Shown here: positions 54,059 to 62,992 of the stretch, one piece after another
Position numbering within the stretch: the first letter of the stretch is position 1
How the letters are laid out: every line of letters starts with the position of its first letter
Assembly: GCF_016907495.1 (NCBI RefSeq)
Contig: NZ_JAFBCC010000001.1
Span: forward strand, 3,348,001 to 3,412,000
Reading direction: 5' to 3'
Source of the DNA: Arthrobacter tumbae
GTDB taxonomy: Bacteria; Actinomycetota; Actinomycetes; Actinomycetales; Micrococcaceae
Length of the DNA stretch: 64,000 nt
Made by a program: the position numbers and the translations under genes
Notes under the pieces: generated by a model
Told to the model about the DNA's origin: nothing
The model's input: only the letters and a program-made list of their open reading frames with translations
Database searches by the model: none

Positions 54059-56593
54059 TCAGGGGCCGCCGACGGACGTGATGGCGACAACCGGGAAACC
54101 GGCCTCGTCCGAGGCACCGAGATCGACCACAGCGTTGATCCCCCAGTCCTGATCGCCGGACGGGTCCTTGAGAATCTGCCGTACTTCCCAGCGGTCCGGA
54201 AACTGCTTGATGATCAGCAGCGCCGGACCGCGCGCGTTCGGGCCGTCGTCGATGTCGTCATGGGCATCGAAGTATCCGTCCAGAGCCTCGGCCCAACGAG
54301 CCGCGTTCCAGCCCGATGACTCGTCCAGCCGGCCGAGCGCGTCCTCATCCTCGTCAGCGAAAAGCTGAACACGCTGAAACATCTCGTTGCGGACCATCAC
54401 CCGGAACGCGCGCTCATTCGACGTGACTGAATCCGGTTCCGGCGGCAGATTGACGGTTGCGGTATCCGACGCGGCAGCGCCGGCCGCCAGCTGCTCCCAT
54501 TCGTCCAATAGGCTTGAGTCCACCTGACGGATCATTTCACCGAGCCACTCGATGATGTCGGTCAGGTCCTCCCGGAGGGCGTCCCGCGGAACGGTCTGGC
54601 GCAGGGCCTTGAAGCAGTCAGCCAGGTATCTCAGCAGAATCCCCTCGGACCGCGCGAGGGAGTAGAACGCAACGTACTCGCCGAAGTTCATGGCCCGTTC
54701 GTACATATCGCGGACCACTGATTTCGGGGTGAGCTCGAAGTCGCCGAGCCAGGGAGCGCCGGACCGGTAGGTGTCGAAGGCCTGCTGCAGGAGCTCAGCC
54801 AGCGGCTGCGGGTAGGAAATCTCCTCAAGCCTGGCCATGCGCTGGTCGTAGTCGAGGCCGTCCGCCTTCATGGCTGCGACGGCTTCACCGCGGGCCTTTT
54901 TTTCCTGGGCGTTCAGTACCTGCCGCGGCTTTTCCAGGGTTGCTTCGATCACGGAGACGACGTCAAGCGCGTAGGCCGGGCTCTCCGGGTCGAGGAGCTC
55001 CAGACTGGCCAGGGCGAACGGAGACAGCGGCTGGTTCAGTGCGAAGTTGGCCTGCAGGTGGACGCGCAACCGCACCGTCCTGCCTTCCTCGTCCGGTTCG
55101 GCTAGACGCTCGACGATCCCGGCAGTCACCAGCTCCCGATAGATGCTGATCGCCCGCCGGAGGTGCGCGAACTGCCGCGCCTGCGGTTCATGATTGTTGC
55201 GCAGCAGGTTCTGGACGGCACTCAGGGGGTCGCCCGGGCGCTCAAGCAGGTTGAGCAGCATCGAGTGACTGACGGCAAAGCTGGACGCCAGCGGTTCCGG
55301 TGTGCCCCCGACCAGGCGGTCATACGTGGGTTTGCCCCAGGACACGAATCCCTGCGGGGGCTTCCTGCGAACCACCTGACGCAGCTTCTTCTGGTCGTCA
55401 CCGAATTTTGCGACCGCTTTCGCCATCGCCTTGGTATTCTCCACGACGTGGTCCGGCGCCTGGACCACCACCGTGCCGGAGGTGTCATAACCGGCACGCC
55501 CGGCTCGGCCGGCGATCTGGTGGAACTCCCGCACGTTGAGCGGTCGGGTACGGACGCCGTCGTACTTGCTGAGGGCGGTCAGCATGACGGTGCGAATAGG
55601 CACGTTGATGCCCACGCCCAGGGTGTCGGTACCGCAGATCACCTTCAGCAGCCCCGCCTGGGCAAGCTGCTCGACCAGCCGCCGGTACTTCGGCAGCATT
55701 CCGGCGTGGTGCACGCCGATTCCGTGCCGTACAAGCCGGTTCAGCGTCTTGCCGAACCCGGAAGAGAACCGGAAGCTAGCGATGAGCGCCGCTATCCGGT
55801 CTTTCTCCTCGCGGGTGCACACGTTGATGCTCATCAGGTTCTGCGCGCGCTCGATCGCCTCCGCCTGGCTGAAGTGCACCACGTAGACCGGCGCCTGATG
55901 CGTCGAAAGCAACTCCTCGAGCGCTTCCTGCAGGGGGTCTTCGGAATAGTAGAAGTTGAGTGGAATCGGCCGGTCACCGGAACTGACAAGGACGGTTGCG
56001 CGGCCGGTGCGTTCCGTCAGGTCCTTCTCGAAGCGCTCGACGTCACCGAGCGTCGCGGACATCAGGAGGAACTGGGCCTGCGGCAGCTCAAGCAGCGAGA
56101 CCTGCCACGCCCAGCCGCGCTGCGGATCAGCGTAGAAGTGGAACTCGTCCATGACAACGGTGCCCACATCGGCTCGAGTGCCCTCACGCAGCGCGATGTT
56201 CGCCAGGATCTCCGCGGTGCAGCAGATGATCGGAGCGTCCTGGTTCACGGCGGAGTCACCGGTGACCATGCCGACATTCTCGGCACCGAAAATTGCACAG
56301 AGGGCGAAAAACTTCTCCGAGACAAGCGCCTTGATGGGGGCAGTGTAGTAGCTCCGGCGACCTTCAGCGACAGCGTGGAAATGCGCGGCAACGGCCACGA
56401 GCGACTTCCCCGAACCGGTTGGGGTCGCGAGGATCACGTTGTTGCCCGATACGAGCTCGAGAACGGCCTCGTCCTGCGCCGGATACAGGGTGAGTCCGGT
56501 GCTCGCGGACCACGCATGGAAGGCCGTGTAGACGGCGTCGGCGTCGGGTGTGCCCGCGCGCTCACTCTGGGGGAGGTGCTCCTGGATGCTCAT
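54059..56593 (-). CDS. Ski2-like DEAH/DExH helicase with DUF3516 C-terminus
   Basis: An 844-residue superfamily 2 helicase, probably acting on RNA. It has a Q-type motif (LYPAQDEAV), Walker A ATPTGSGKS (57-65), motif II DEFH, motif III MSATLGD, and in the second RecA domain VHHAGMLPKYRRLVEQL, ICGTDTLGVGINVPIRTV and the arginine motif HQIAGRAGRAGYD. The C-terminal 400 residues match the DUF3516 type seen in actinobacterial Ski2/HelY-like proteins. The start MSIQEHLPQS has GGGAGG upstream. It ends only 20 bp before the GNAT start on the same strand. Confidence 0.9.
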   Translation of the reverse strand: MSIQEHLPQSERAGTPDADAVYTAFHAWSASTGLTLYPAQDEAVLELVSGNNVILATPTGSGKSLVAVAAHFHAVAEGRRSYYTAPIKALVSEKFFALCAIFGAENVGMVTGDSAVNQDAPIICCTAEILANIALREGTRADVGTVVMDEFHFYADPQRGWAWQVSLLELPQAQFLLMSATLGDVERFEKDLTERTGRATVLVSSGDRPIPLNFYYSEDPLQEALEELLSTHQAPVYVVHFSQAEAIERAQNLMSINVCTREEKDRIAALIASFRFSSGFGKTLNRLVRHGIGVHHAGMLPKYRRLVEQLAQAGLLKVICGTDTLGVGINVPIRTVMLTALSKYDGVRTRPLNVREFHQIAGRAGRAGYDTSGTVVVQAPDHVVENTKAMAKAVAKFGDDQKKLRQVVRRKPPQGFVSWGKPTYDRLVGGTPEPLASSFAVSHSMLLNLLERPGDPLSAVQNLLRNNHEPQARQFAHLRRAISIYRELVTAGIVERLAEPDEEGRTVRLRVHLQANFALNQPLSPFALASLELLDPESPAYALDVVSVIEATLEKPRQVLNAQEKKARGEAVAAMKADGLDYDQRMARLEEISYPQPLAELLQQAFDTYRSGAPWLGDFELTPKSVVRDMYERAMNFGEYVAFYSLARSEGILLRYLADCFKALRQTVPRDALREDLTDIIEWLGEMIRQVDSSLLDEWEQLAAGAAASDTATVNLPPEPDSVTSNERAFRVMVRNEMFQRVQLFADEDEDALGRLDESSGWNAARWAEALDGYFDAHDDIDDGPNARGPALLIIKQFPDRWEVRQILKDPSGDQDWGINAVVDLGASDEAGFPVVAITSVGGP

Positions 56594-56625
56594 GTCCTCC
56601 CAGCCTATCCGTTGAGGGCGCGCGA

Positions 56626-56637
56626 TACGCTTGGGCG
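56626..56637 (+). promoter_or_regulatory. -10 element of a probable leaderless tam transcript
   Basis: TACGCT (56626-56631) lies 6 nt before the ATG of the methyltransferase gene, with no ribosome-binding site. Confidence 0.5.
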
Positions 56638-57441
56638 ATGCGCTGGGACCCCGCAAAGTACGCCGCCTTTTCCGATCACCGTTCGCGGCCGTTCTTCGAC
56701 CTGGTCGGCCGTATTGAGCATCCGGCTCCGCGACGGGTCATCGACCTGGGCTGTGGGCCCGGTGAACTCAGCGTCGTGCTCGCACGCAGATGGCCGGAGG
56801 CAGAGGTGCTGGGCATCGATTCCTCTCCCGAGATGATCGAGCGAGCGCACAGCCTGGAGGACACCCCGGCCAACCTCTTTTTTGCCCTGGGAGATGTCCG
56901 CGACTGGATGCCGGAGGCAGCCACCGACGTCGTCGTTTCCAACGCCGTCCTGCAGTGGGTGCCCGGCCATCAGGCCTTATTGCGACGGTGGGCCGTAGCA
57001 CTGGAGGACCGCGCCTGGCTGGCCTTCCAGGTTCCGGGCAACTTCTCAGCGCCCTCCCATGTGCTGATGCGCGGGCTGGCGGAGTCAGAACGCTGGAATG
57101 ACCAGCTCGGTTCGGTTCTCCGTCATGACGACGCCGTCAGCTCACCCGAGGATTACCATCGCCTCCTGTGCGGTGCCGGTCTGGAAACCGAAGTCTGGGA
57201 GACCACCTACCAGCATCGGCTCACCGGAGCGGATCCGGTGCTGGAATGGGTGCGGGGGACCGGCCTGCGGCCGGTTCTTGCGGCGCTTCCCGCCGCTGAC
57301 GCAGCAGAATTCGAGCGCACCTACGCCCGAATGCTTGCTGAGGCGTACCCACCCGAGGCCGACAGCGGCACGCTGTTTGCTTTCAGGCGGATTTTCGCCG
57401 TGGGCACCACACCGACAGCCGGGAGCTCACCAGCCGCGTGA
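56638..57441 (+). CDS. tam: Trans-aconitate methyltransferase-like protein
   Basis: A SAM-dependent methyltransferase of 267 residues that resembles Tam, which methylates trans-aconitate, a by-product and inhibitor of aconitase. It begins MRWDPAKYAAFSDHRSRPFF, a typical Tam opening. SAM motif I is RVIDLGCGPGELSVVLARR, followed by EVLGIDSSPEMIERA and VVVSNAVLQWVPGH. The conserved QVPGNFSAPSH and TYQHRLTGADPVLEWVRGTGLRP also fit Tam. It is divergent from the helicase gene across 44 bp, and its end overlaps the MBL hydrolase gene by 15 bp. Confidence 0.88.
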   Translation: MRWDPAKYAAFSDHRSRPFFDLVGRIEHPAPRRVIDLGCGPGELSVVLARRWPEAEVLGIDSSPEMIERAHSLEDTPANLFFALGDVRDWMPEAATDVVVSNAVLQWVPGHQALLRRWAVALEDRAWLAFQVPGNFSAPSHVLMRGLAESERWNDQLGSVLRHDDAVSSPEDYHRLLCGAGLETEVWETTYQHRLTGADPVLEWVRGTGLRPVLAALPAADAAEFERTYARMLAEAYPPEADSGTLFAFRRIFAVGTTPTAGSSPAA

Positions 57442-58065
57442 GCGCCACTGGGCGAGGGACGGCCGCTCCGCACCGAGGGTGGTCGGCTTCCCATGACCGG
57501 GATGCACGATCGTATCGTCGTCGAACGAGTTGAAGATGCGCTCAACCACGTCGGTGTACAGGGACTCGAAACGTTGCGGATCCGAGCCCGTGTTGCCGAC
57601 GCCGCCAGGAAAGAGCGAGTCGCCGGTGAACAGGTGGACGGGCCCGCCCGGGTCGCGGTAGACGAGCGCTACAGAACCGGGGGTATGTCCGCGCAGGGCG
57701 ATGGCTTCCAGGGTGAAACCGTCGAAGGTGCCCACATCGCCATGGGCAAGCGGGACGTCGGTGGGCACCGCGATGTCACCCACGTCGTCAACGCCGGCAG
57801 CAGTGCGGGCTCCGGTGGCGCGTACAACGTCTGCGAGCGCGCGCACATGGTCCCAGTGGGAGTGCGTGGTGATGACAAGGGCGAGCTTTACGGGGACGCC
57901 GGCGTCCCCGGCGCCGTCCGCGAGCAGGCGTTCGATGGCCGGAGCGTCGTCGGCTGCGTCGATGAGGACCTGCACACCCGTCGCCTTCGCTGTGATCAGG
58001 TACACGTTGTTGTCCATGTCACTGACGGATTGGGAACGGATGGTCACGTCGGTTAGGTCATGCAT
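57427..58065 (-). CDS. MBL-fold metallo-hydrolase, glyoxalase II-like
   Basis: A 212-residue metallo-beta-lactamase-fold enzyme. The metal-binding motif is VITTHSHWDHVRALADV, with further ligands in LRGHTPGSVALVYRD, LFTGDSLFPGGVGNTGSD and VHPGHGKPTTLG. This pattern fits hydroxyacylglutathione-hydrolase-like enzymes, but actinobacteria of this group use mycothiol, so the natural thioester is unknown. On the minus strand TAAAGT (58072-58077) lies 6 nt before the ATG, suggesting a leaderless mRNA. It converges on tam with a 15-bp overlap. Confidence 0.9.
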   Translation of the reverse strand: MHDLTDVTIRSQSVSDMDNNVYLITAKATGVQVLIDAADDAPAIERLLADGAGDAGVPVKLALVITTHSHWDHVRALADVVRATGARTAAGVDDVGDIAVPTDVPLAHGDVGTFDGFTLEAIALRGHTPGSVALVYRDPGGPVHLFTGDSLFPGGVGNTGSDPQRFESLYTDVVERIFNSFDDDTIVHPGHGKPTTLGAERPSLAQWRSRGW

Positions 58066-58150
58066 GGTGCAACTTTAGTGCCGATGGTGATGCACCACAC
58101 CGCGTGGCAGAATGTGAGCACCCTTCCACTGTCGTCCAGGAGCGCGCACC

Positions 58151-58528
58151 GTGAATTCTGATGTATCGGCGTGGCTCCGGATCGATCCGACCAGTTCGGT
58201 CCCGCCATACGAGCAGTTGCGCGTACAAATCCTGGATGCGGCGAATGACGGCTCGCTTCCGGTCGGTACGCGGCTTCCCCCTGTGCGCACCCTTGCGGGA
58301 CATCTGGGTGTAGCGGTCAACACCGTGGCCCGCGCATACCGGGAACTGGAGCAGGCCCACATTGTCGTCACCCGCTCGCGCGCGGGTACGGTGGTGGCGG
58401 CCGCGGGGGATGAAGCAAGGCGCAAGGCCGCCGAGGGAGCCGCAGAATATGCCAGGCTCATCAAGGCCAACGGACTTACTGAGGAAGAAGCGGTCTCATA
58501 CCTGCGTGCGGCTCTGCGCCGTCGGTGA
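58151..58528 (+). CDS. GntR-family transcriptional regulator (YtrA subfamily)
   Basis: A 125-residue regulator, mostly a winged-helix domain. It has PPYEQLRVQILDAANDGSLPVGTRLPPVRTLAGHLGV (helix-turn-helix) and NTVARAYRELEQAHIVVTRSRAGTVV (wing). Only about 45 residues follow, so it lacks a ligand domain and belongs to the short YtrA type, which usually controls a neighbouring ABC transporter. No transporter lies next to it here, so its target is unknown. AGGAG precedes the GTG start. Confidence 0.9.
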   Translation: MNSDVSAWLRIDPTSSVPPYEQLRVQILDAANDGSLPVGTRLPPVRTLAGHLGVAVNTVARAYRELEQAHIVVTRSRAGTVVAAAGDEARRKAAEGAAEYARLIKANGLTEEEAVSYLRAALRRR

Positions 58529-58561
58529 ACATCCGGCACGACACGCCGGGAAAACGTCCAT

Positions 58562-58589
58562 TCGAATATGTCTTCGAACAGTGTTTCCA
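58562..58589. promoter_or_regulatory. Two overlapping LexA (SOS) box-like sites upstream of uvrA
   Basis: TCGAATATGTCTTCGA (58562-58577) matches the actinobacterial LexA consensus TCGAAC-N4-GTTCGA at 10 of 12 arm positions. TCGAACAGTGTTTCCA (58574-58589) has one perfect and one degenerate arm. They overlap by 4 bp and lie directly before the candidate -10 TAAAGT (58591-58596). LexA repression of uvrA is therefore likely. Confidence 0.65.
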
Positions 58590-58599
58590 CTAAAGTGTA

Positions 58600-61506
58600 A
58601 TGGTGTCTATAGCAACCTCCGTGGATTCCGGTCTCTCCCACCCTGACAAGATGCCCCAGGATCTTTCACGGCTCGTCGTCAAGGGCGCAAGGGAACATAA
58701 CCTGCGCAACGTCGACCTTGACCTGCCGCGGGACGCGATGATCGTCTTCACCGGGCTTTCCGGTTCCGGCAAGTCTTCCCTGGCGTTCGACACCATCTTC
58801 GCCGAGGGCCAGCGACGCTACGTCGAGTCGCTCTCCGCCTATGCCCGCCAGTTCCTCGGCCAGGTGGATAAGCCGGACGTGGATTTCATCGAAGGCCTCT
58901 CACCGGCCGTGTCGATCGACCAGAAGTCGACCAGCAAGAACCCGCGGTCCACCGTCGGCACCATCACAGAGATCTACGATTACATGCGTCTGCTGTGGGC
59001 CCGCGTCGGCAGGCCGCACTGCCCGGTGTGCGGGGAGGCTGTCACCAAGCAGACACCCCAGCAGATTGTCGACCAGCTTATGGAGCTTGAAGAAGGCACC
59101 CGGTTTCAGATCCTCGCGCCCGTGGTGCGGGGCCGCAAGGGTGAGTTTGTCGACCTCTTTCAGGATCTGGCTGCAAAGGGTTATTCCCGTGCACGCGTGG
59201 ACGGCGACCTTGTCCAGCTGACTGACCCCCCCAAGCTTGGCAAGCAGTTCAAGCACACCATCGAGGTGGTCGTGGACCGTCTGGTGATCAAGGGCGGTGT
59301 CCGGCAGCGGCTGACCGATTCCATCGAAACCGCGCTCAACCTCGCCGAGGGCCGCGTACTCGCTGACTTCGTCGATCTGGAGTCCGGTGACCCTCACCGG
59401 CTGCGCGCCTTCTCGGAGAATCTGGCATGCCCCAATGAGCACCCGCTTGCGATCGACGAGATCGAGCCGCGGTCGTTCTCCTTCAACAATCCCTTCGGCG
59501 CATGTCCCGCCTGCACCGGTATCGGCACCAAGCTGGAGGTGGATGAGGAACTCGTCGTTCCCAACCCGGACCTCGCCCTCGGTGAGGGAGCCATCGCCCC
59601 GTGGGCCCTGGGCACAGCGACGCTTGAGTACTGGACACGTCTCCTCGAGGGGCTGTCCAAGGAACTCGACTTTTCCATGACCACACCCTGGAAGAAGCTG
59701 CCTGCGCATGCCCGGGATGCCGCACTGTACGGCAAGGACCACAAGGTGGTGGTGCAGTACCGCAACCGCTTTGGCCGCGAGCGGAAGTACAGCACCGGCT
59801 TCGAGGGGGCAGTCCAGTACATCCACCGCAAGCACCTCGAGACGGAGTCGGACCACGCCCGGGACCGCTACGAGGAATACATGCGGCAGATTCCCTGCCC
59901 CGAATGCGGAGGAGCGCGGCTCAACCCTGCGTCGCTGTCCGTCCTGATCAACGGGCGGTCCATCGCTGAAGTAGCCGCCATGCCCATGCGGGAGTGCAGC
60001 GACTTCCTGAACAACCTCGTCCTCACGGGGCGCGAGGCGCAGATCGCGTCCCAGGTTCTCAAGGAGATCCAGGCGCGGCTGCGCTTCCTGCTGGACGTCG
60101 GGCTCGAGTACCTCAATCTGGAACGGGCCGCGGGCACGCTTTCCGGCGGGGAGGCGCAGCGGATCCGTCTTGCCACGCAGATCGGCTCCGGTCTGGTCGG
60201 CGTGCTGTATGTCCTGGACGAACCCTCCATCGGGCTCCACCAGCGGGACAACCGGCGGCTCATTGAGACGCTGACGCGGCTGCGGAACCTTGGCAACACC
60301 CTAATCGTGGTTGAACACGATGAAGACACCATCAATGAGGCTGACTGGATCGTCGATATCGGACCGGGTGCGGGGGAACACGGCGGCGAAGTTGTCCACT
60401 CCGGTTCGCTGGAAGACCTCCTCCTCAACGAGCGGTCCATCACCGGGGACTACCTGTCCGGGCGCCGGAAGATCGAGCTGCCGGCCAAGCGCCGCAAGAT
60501 TGACCGCTCCCGCCAGCTCAAGGTTGTGGGCGCCCGCGAACACAACCTGAAGGGCGTTGACGCAACGTTCCCGCTGGGAGTTCTGACTGCCGTGACCGGG
60601 GTCAGCGGATCGGGTAAGTCCACGCTTGTCAACGAGATCCTGTACAAGGTGCTCGCCAATAAGCTCAACGGCGCCAAGCAGGTGGCCGGACGCCACCGCC
60701 GAATCGACGGGCTCCAACACCTGGACAAGGTCATCCACGTTGACCAGGGCCCGATCGGCAGGACCCCGCGCTCGAACCCCGCTACCTACACCGGGGTCTT
60801 CGACAACATCCGCAAGCTGTTCGCTGAAACAACGGAGGCAAAGGTCCGCGGGTACCTGCCCGGCAGGTTCTCCTTCAACGTCAAGGGCGGCCGATGCGAG
60901 GCATGCTCCGGCGACGGCACGCTGAAGATCGAAATGAACTTCCTGCCCGATGTCTATGTGCCGTGCGAGGTGTGCCATGGCGCTCGGTACAACAGGGAAA
61001 CGCTTGAGGTTCACTACAAAGGCAAGACAATCGCCGATGTGCTCGATATGCCGATCGAGGAAGCAGCGGAGTTCTTCGCTGCATTCACCCCAATCGCGCG
61101 GCACCTCACCACCCTGGTGGAGGTGGGTCTGGGGTACGTACGCCTCGGGCAGCCCGCCACCACCCTGTCCGGTGGTGAAGCGCAGCGCGTGAAGCTGGCC
61201 AGCGAACTGCAGAAGCGTTCGAACGGACGCAGCATCTATGTTCTTGATGAACCCACGACGGGGCTGCACTTCGAAGATATCCGCAAGCTGCTGCAGGTCC
61301 TGCAGGGTCTCGTGGACAAGGGGAACACCGTAATTACCATCGAGCACAACCTTGACGTCATCAAGAGTGCTGACTGGGTGATCGACCTCGGCCCTGACGG
61401 CGGGTCTGGCGGCGGCGAGATCATCGCCACGGGAACCCCGGAGCAGGTTGCTGTCGCGGACGTGAGCTACACCGGCAAGTTCCTGGCGGAGGCCCTGAAC
61501 TCCTGA
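58600..61506 (+). CDS. uvrA: Excinuclease ABC subunit A
   Basis: The damage-recognising ATPase that loads UvrB. The 968-residue protein has two ABC modules: Walker [16 protein letters not shown] and [14 protein letters not shown], signatures [17 protein letters not shown] and [17 protein letters not shown], and Walker [16 protein letters not shown] and [15 protein letters not shown]. Zinc-finger cysteines are seen in CPNEHPL/CPACTG and [18 protein letters not shown]. The ATG at 58600 is used; GTG 58603 lies 6 nt after TAAAGT and could be a leaderless start, and MPQDLSR further in is another option. All motifs are intact. Confidence 0.97.
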   Translation: MVSIATSVDSGLSHPDKMPQDLSRLVVKGAREHNLRNVDLDLPRDAMIVFTGLSGSGKSSLAFDTIFAEGQRRYVESLSAYARQFLGQVDKPDVDFIEGLSPAVSIDQKSTSKNPRSTVGTITEIYDYMRLLWARVGRPHCPVCGEAVTKQTPQQIVDQLMELEEGTRFQILAPVVRGRKGEFVDLFQDLAAKGYSRARVDGDLVQLTDPPKLGKQFKHTIEVVVDRLVIKGGVRQRLTDSIETALNLAEGRVLADFVDLESGDPHRLRAFSENLACPNEHPLAIDEIEPRSFSFNNPFGACPACTGIGTKLEVDEELVVPNPDLALGEGAIAPWALGTATLEYWTRLLEGLSKELDFSMTTPWKKLPAHARDAALYGKDHKVVVQYRNRFGRERKYSTGFEGAVQYIHRKHLETESDHARDRYEEYMRQIPCPECGGARLNPASLSVLINGRSIAEVAAMPMRECSDFLNNLVLTGREAQIASQVLKEIQARLRFLLDVGLEYLNLERAAGTLSGGEAQRIRLATQIGSGLVGVLYVLDEPSIGLHQRDNRRLIETLTRLRNLGNTLIVVEHDEDTINEADWIVDIGPGAGEHGGEVVHSGSLEDLLLNERSITGDYLSGRRKIELPAKRRKIDRSRQLKVVGAREHNLKGVDATFPLGVLTAVTGVSGSGKSTLVNEILYKVLANKLNGAKQVAGRHRRIDGLQHLDKVIHVDQGPIGRTPRSNPATYTGVFDNIRKLFAETTEAKVRGYLPGRFSFNVKGGRCEACSGDGTLKIEMNFLPDVYVPCEVCHGARYNRETLEVHYKGKTIADVLDMPIEEAAEFFAAFTPIARHLTTLVEVGLGYVRLGQPATTLSGGEAQRVKLASELQKRSNGRSIYVLDEPTTGLHFEDIRKLLQVLQGLVDKGNTVITIEHNLDVIKSADWVIDLGPDGGSGGGEIIATGTPEQVAVADVSYTGKFLAEALNS

Positions 61507-61569
61507 TCCCATATTCTTGAACGGGAATGCAATTTCCGGGCCGGCGCGCAGCTATGGGAAACTTGCCCG

Positions 61570-62274
61570 GTGAAGAATACCCGGCTCCTCGTCCTGTTCG
61601 ATCTGGATGGCACGCTGGTAGACCCGGAGGGCGCGATCACGGGCGGAATCGCTGGGGCGCTGAGTACACTCGGGTTGCCGGTGCCGGGGCCGGTGGATAT
61701 GCGCCGGATGGTAGGACCGGCACTGGTGCGGTCGCTCGTGGACATCGCGAAGGTCCCCGAGGATCGCGTTGCTGAGGTGATTTCCCTCTACCGGGCAGGG
61801 TATCGGGCTCACGGAATGGCGGAAAGCAAACCGTACCCGGGCATCGCGGAGGCCGTCCAGGCGCTCACGGAGCGCGGGCATCTGATCGCCGTCGCCACGC
61901 AGAAGCCCGGAAGGCTCGCCCGTGAGCTCCTTGATGTCCAGGGCATGACGAGCCTTTTCGCATCCATCCACGGCTCACCGGACGACGAGCAGGCGGCCGC
62001 CCTGCTGGACGGCAAGCGGACCATCATTGCGCAGGCCCTCGCCAGGCACCAGGGCAGCTTTGATCGTGCACTCATGGTCGGTGACCGCGTGCATGACATT
62101 GAAGGAGCAGCAGCAAATGGCCTGGACTGCATCGCCGTCGCATGGGGATTCGGCAGCGAAAGGGAGTTTGAATCAGGCGGACCGGCCGGCGTCGTGAGCA
62201 CCGCGGAAAGCCTGCTCGAACACATCCTTGCCTACGCGGAGCCGTCCCGGGCGGTGACCCGTGGGCGTCTATGA
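61570..62274 (+). CDS. HAD-superfamily phosphatase, phosphoglycolate phosphatase-like
   Basis: A 234-residue HAD hydrolase. Motif I is LLVLFDLDGTLVDPEGAI with the nucleophile and acid Asp, motif II lies in VATQKP, the motif III Lys is in LDGKRTIIAQAL, and motif IV is MVGDRVHDIEGAAANG. The helical cap inserted after motif I (SLYRAGYRAHGMAESKPYPGI) is the Gph/PGMB type. The substrate is not certain. GTG start. It overlaps the plsC start by 14 bp in another frame. Confidence 0.88.
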   Translation: MKNTRLLVLFDLDGTLVDPEGAITGGIAGALSTLGLPVPGPVDMRRMVGPALVRSLVDIAKVPEDRVAEVISLYRAGYRAHGMAESKPYPGIAEAVQALTERGHLIAVATQKPGRLARELLDVQGMTSLFASIHGSPDDEQAAALLDGKRTIIAQALARHQGSFDRALMVGDRVHDIEGAAANGLDCIAVAWGFGSEREFESGGPAGVVSTAESLLEHILAYAEPSRAVTRGRL

Positions 62275-62926
62275 CCTGACGCGCAGCAGCACCCGCGGCC
62301 TGATCGCCGGTCTGTGCAGGCCCACCGTCCACGGGTTGGAGAACGTACCGCCCGGCGGCGGATTCATCGTCGCGCCCAACCATCTGTCATTTCTCGACAG
62401 CGTCCTCGTGCAGGCCCTCATGCCGCGCCCCGTCGCGTTCTTCGCGAAAGCTGAATACTTCACCGGCACCGGCGTGAAGGGTGCGCTCATGCGCTCGTTC
62501 TTCGAAGGTGTCGGATCGATTCCCGTGCAGCGGGGCCAACAGGCAGCCAGCGTCCAGGCACTGAAGACGCTCCTCGGCATGCTGGAGGCGGGAGACGGCG
62601 TCGGCATCTACCCGGAAGGAACCCGATCCCGCGACGGCCTGCTGTACCGGGGAAGGACCGGCGTGGGATGGCTCGCCCTGACCACCGGGGCGCCGGTGGT
62701 GCCGGTCGGGCTGCTTGGCACGGATCGTCTTCAGCCGGCGGGCAGCCGCTGGGTCCGCCCGCAGCACTTCACGATGAGGATCGGGGAGCCGCTGTATTTC
62801 GAGCGGACCGGCCCGGACCATTCCCTTCCGGCGCGCAGGCAGGCCACAGATACGATCATGGACGCGATAGCGGCGCTGACCAAGCAGCCCAGGGCCGCCG
62901 GCTACAACACCGGCCCGGCCGAATGA
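62261..62926 (+). CDS. plsC: 1-acyl-sn-glycerol-3-phosphate acyltransferase
   Basis: Acylates lysophosphatidic acid to phosphatidic acid at the inner membrane face. The 221-residue protein has the four PlsC blocks: catalytic NHLSFLDSVL (HX4D), FEGVGSIPVQRGQQ, GVGIYPEGTRSRDG (the EGTR substrate loop) and GAPVVPVGLLGTD. GTG start within the end of the HAD gene, so translation is probably coupled. A role in phospholipid synthesis is established for the family; acyl preference is unknown. Confidence 0.9.
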   Translation: MGVYDLTRSSTRGLIAGLCRPTVHGLENVPPGGGFIVAPNHLSFLDSVLVQALMPRPVAFFAKAEYFTGTGVKGALMRSFFEGVGSIPVQRGQQAASVQALKTLLGMLEAGDGVGIYPEGTRSRDGLLYRGRTGVGWLALTTGAPVVPVGLLGTDRLQPAGSRWVRPQHFTMRIGEPLYFERTGPDHSLPARRQATDTIMDAIAALTKQPRAAGYNTGPAE

Positions 62927-62980
62927 CGCCCGGCTGCCGAAGCTGACTGCAGCACCGACGGTTGGGTGGCGTCACGCCGG

Positions 62981-62992
62981 TAGGATACTCGG
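62981..62992 (+). promoter_or_regulatory. -10 element of a probable leaderless uvrC transcript
   Basis: TAGGAT (62981-62986) lies 6 nt before the GTG of uvrC, with no ribosome-binding site. Confidence 0.5.

Noticed and set aside
55163..56836. A 557-codon plus-strand open frame opposite the helicase gene
   Set aside because: The helicase frame contains all superfamily 2 motifs, while this frame is Arg/His/Gly-rich and continues into tam in the wrong frame.
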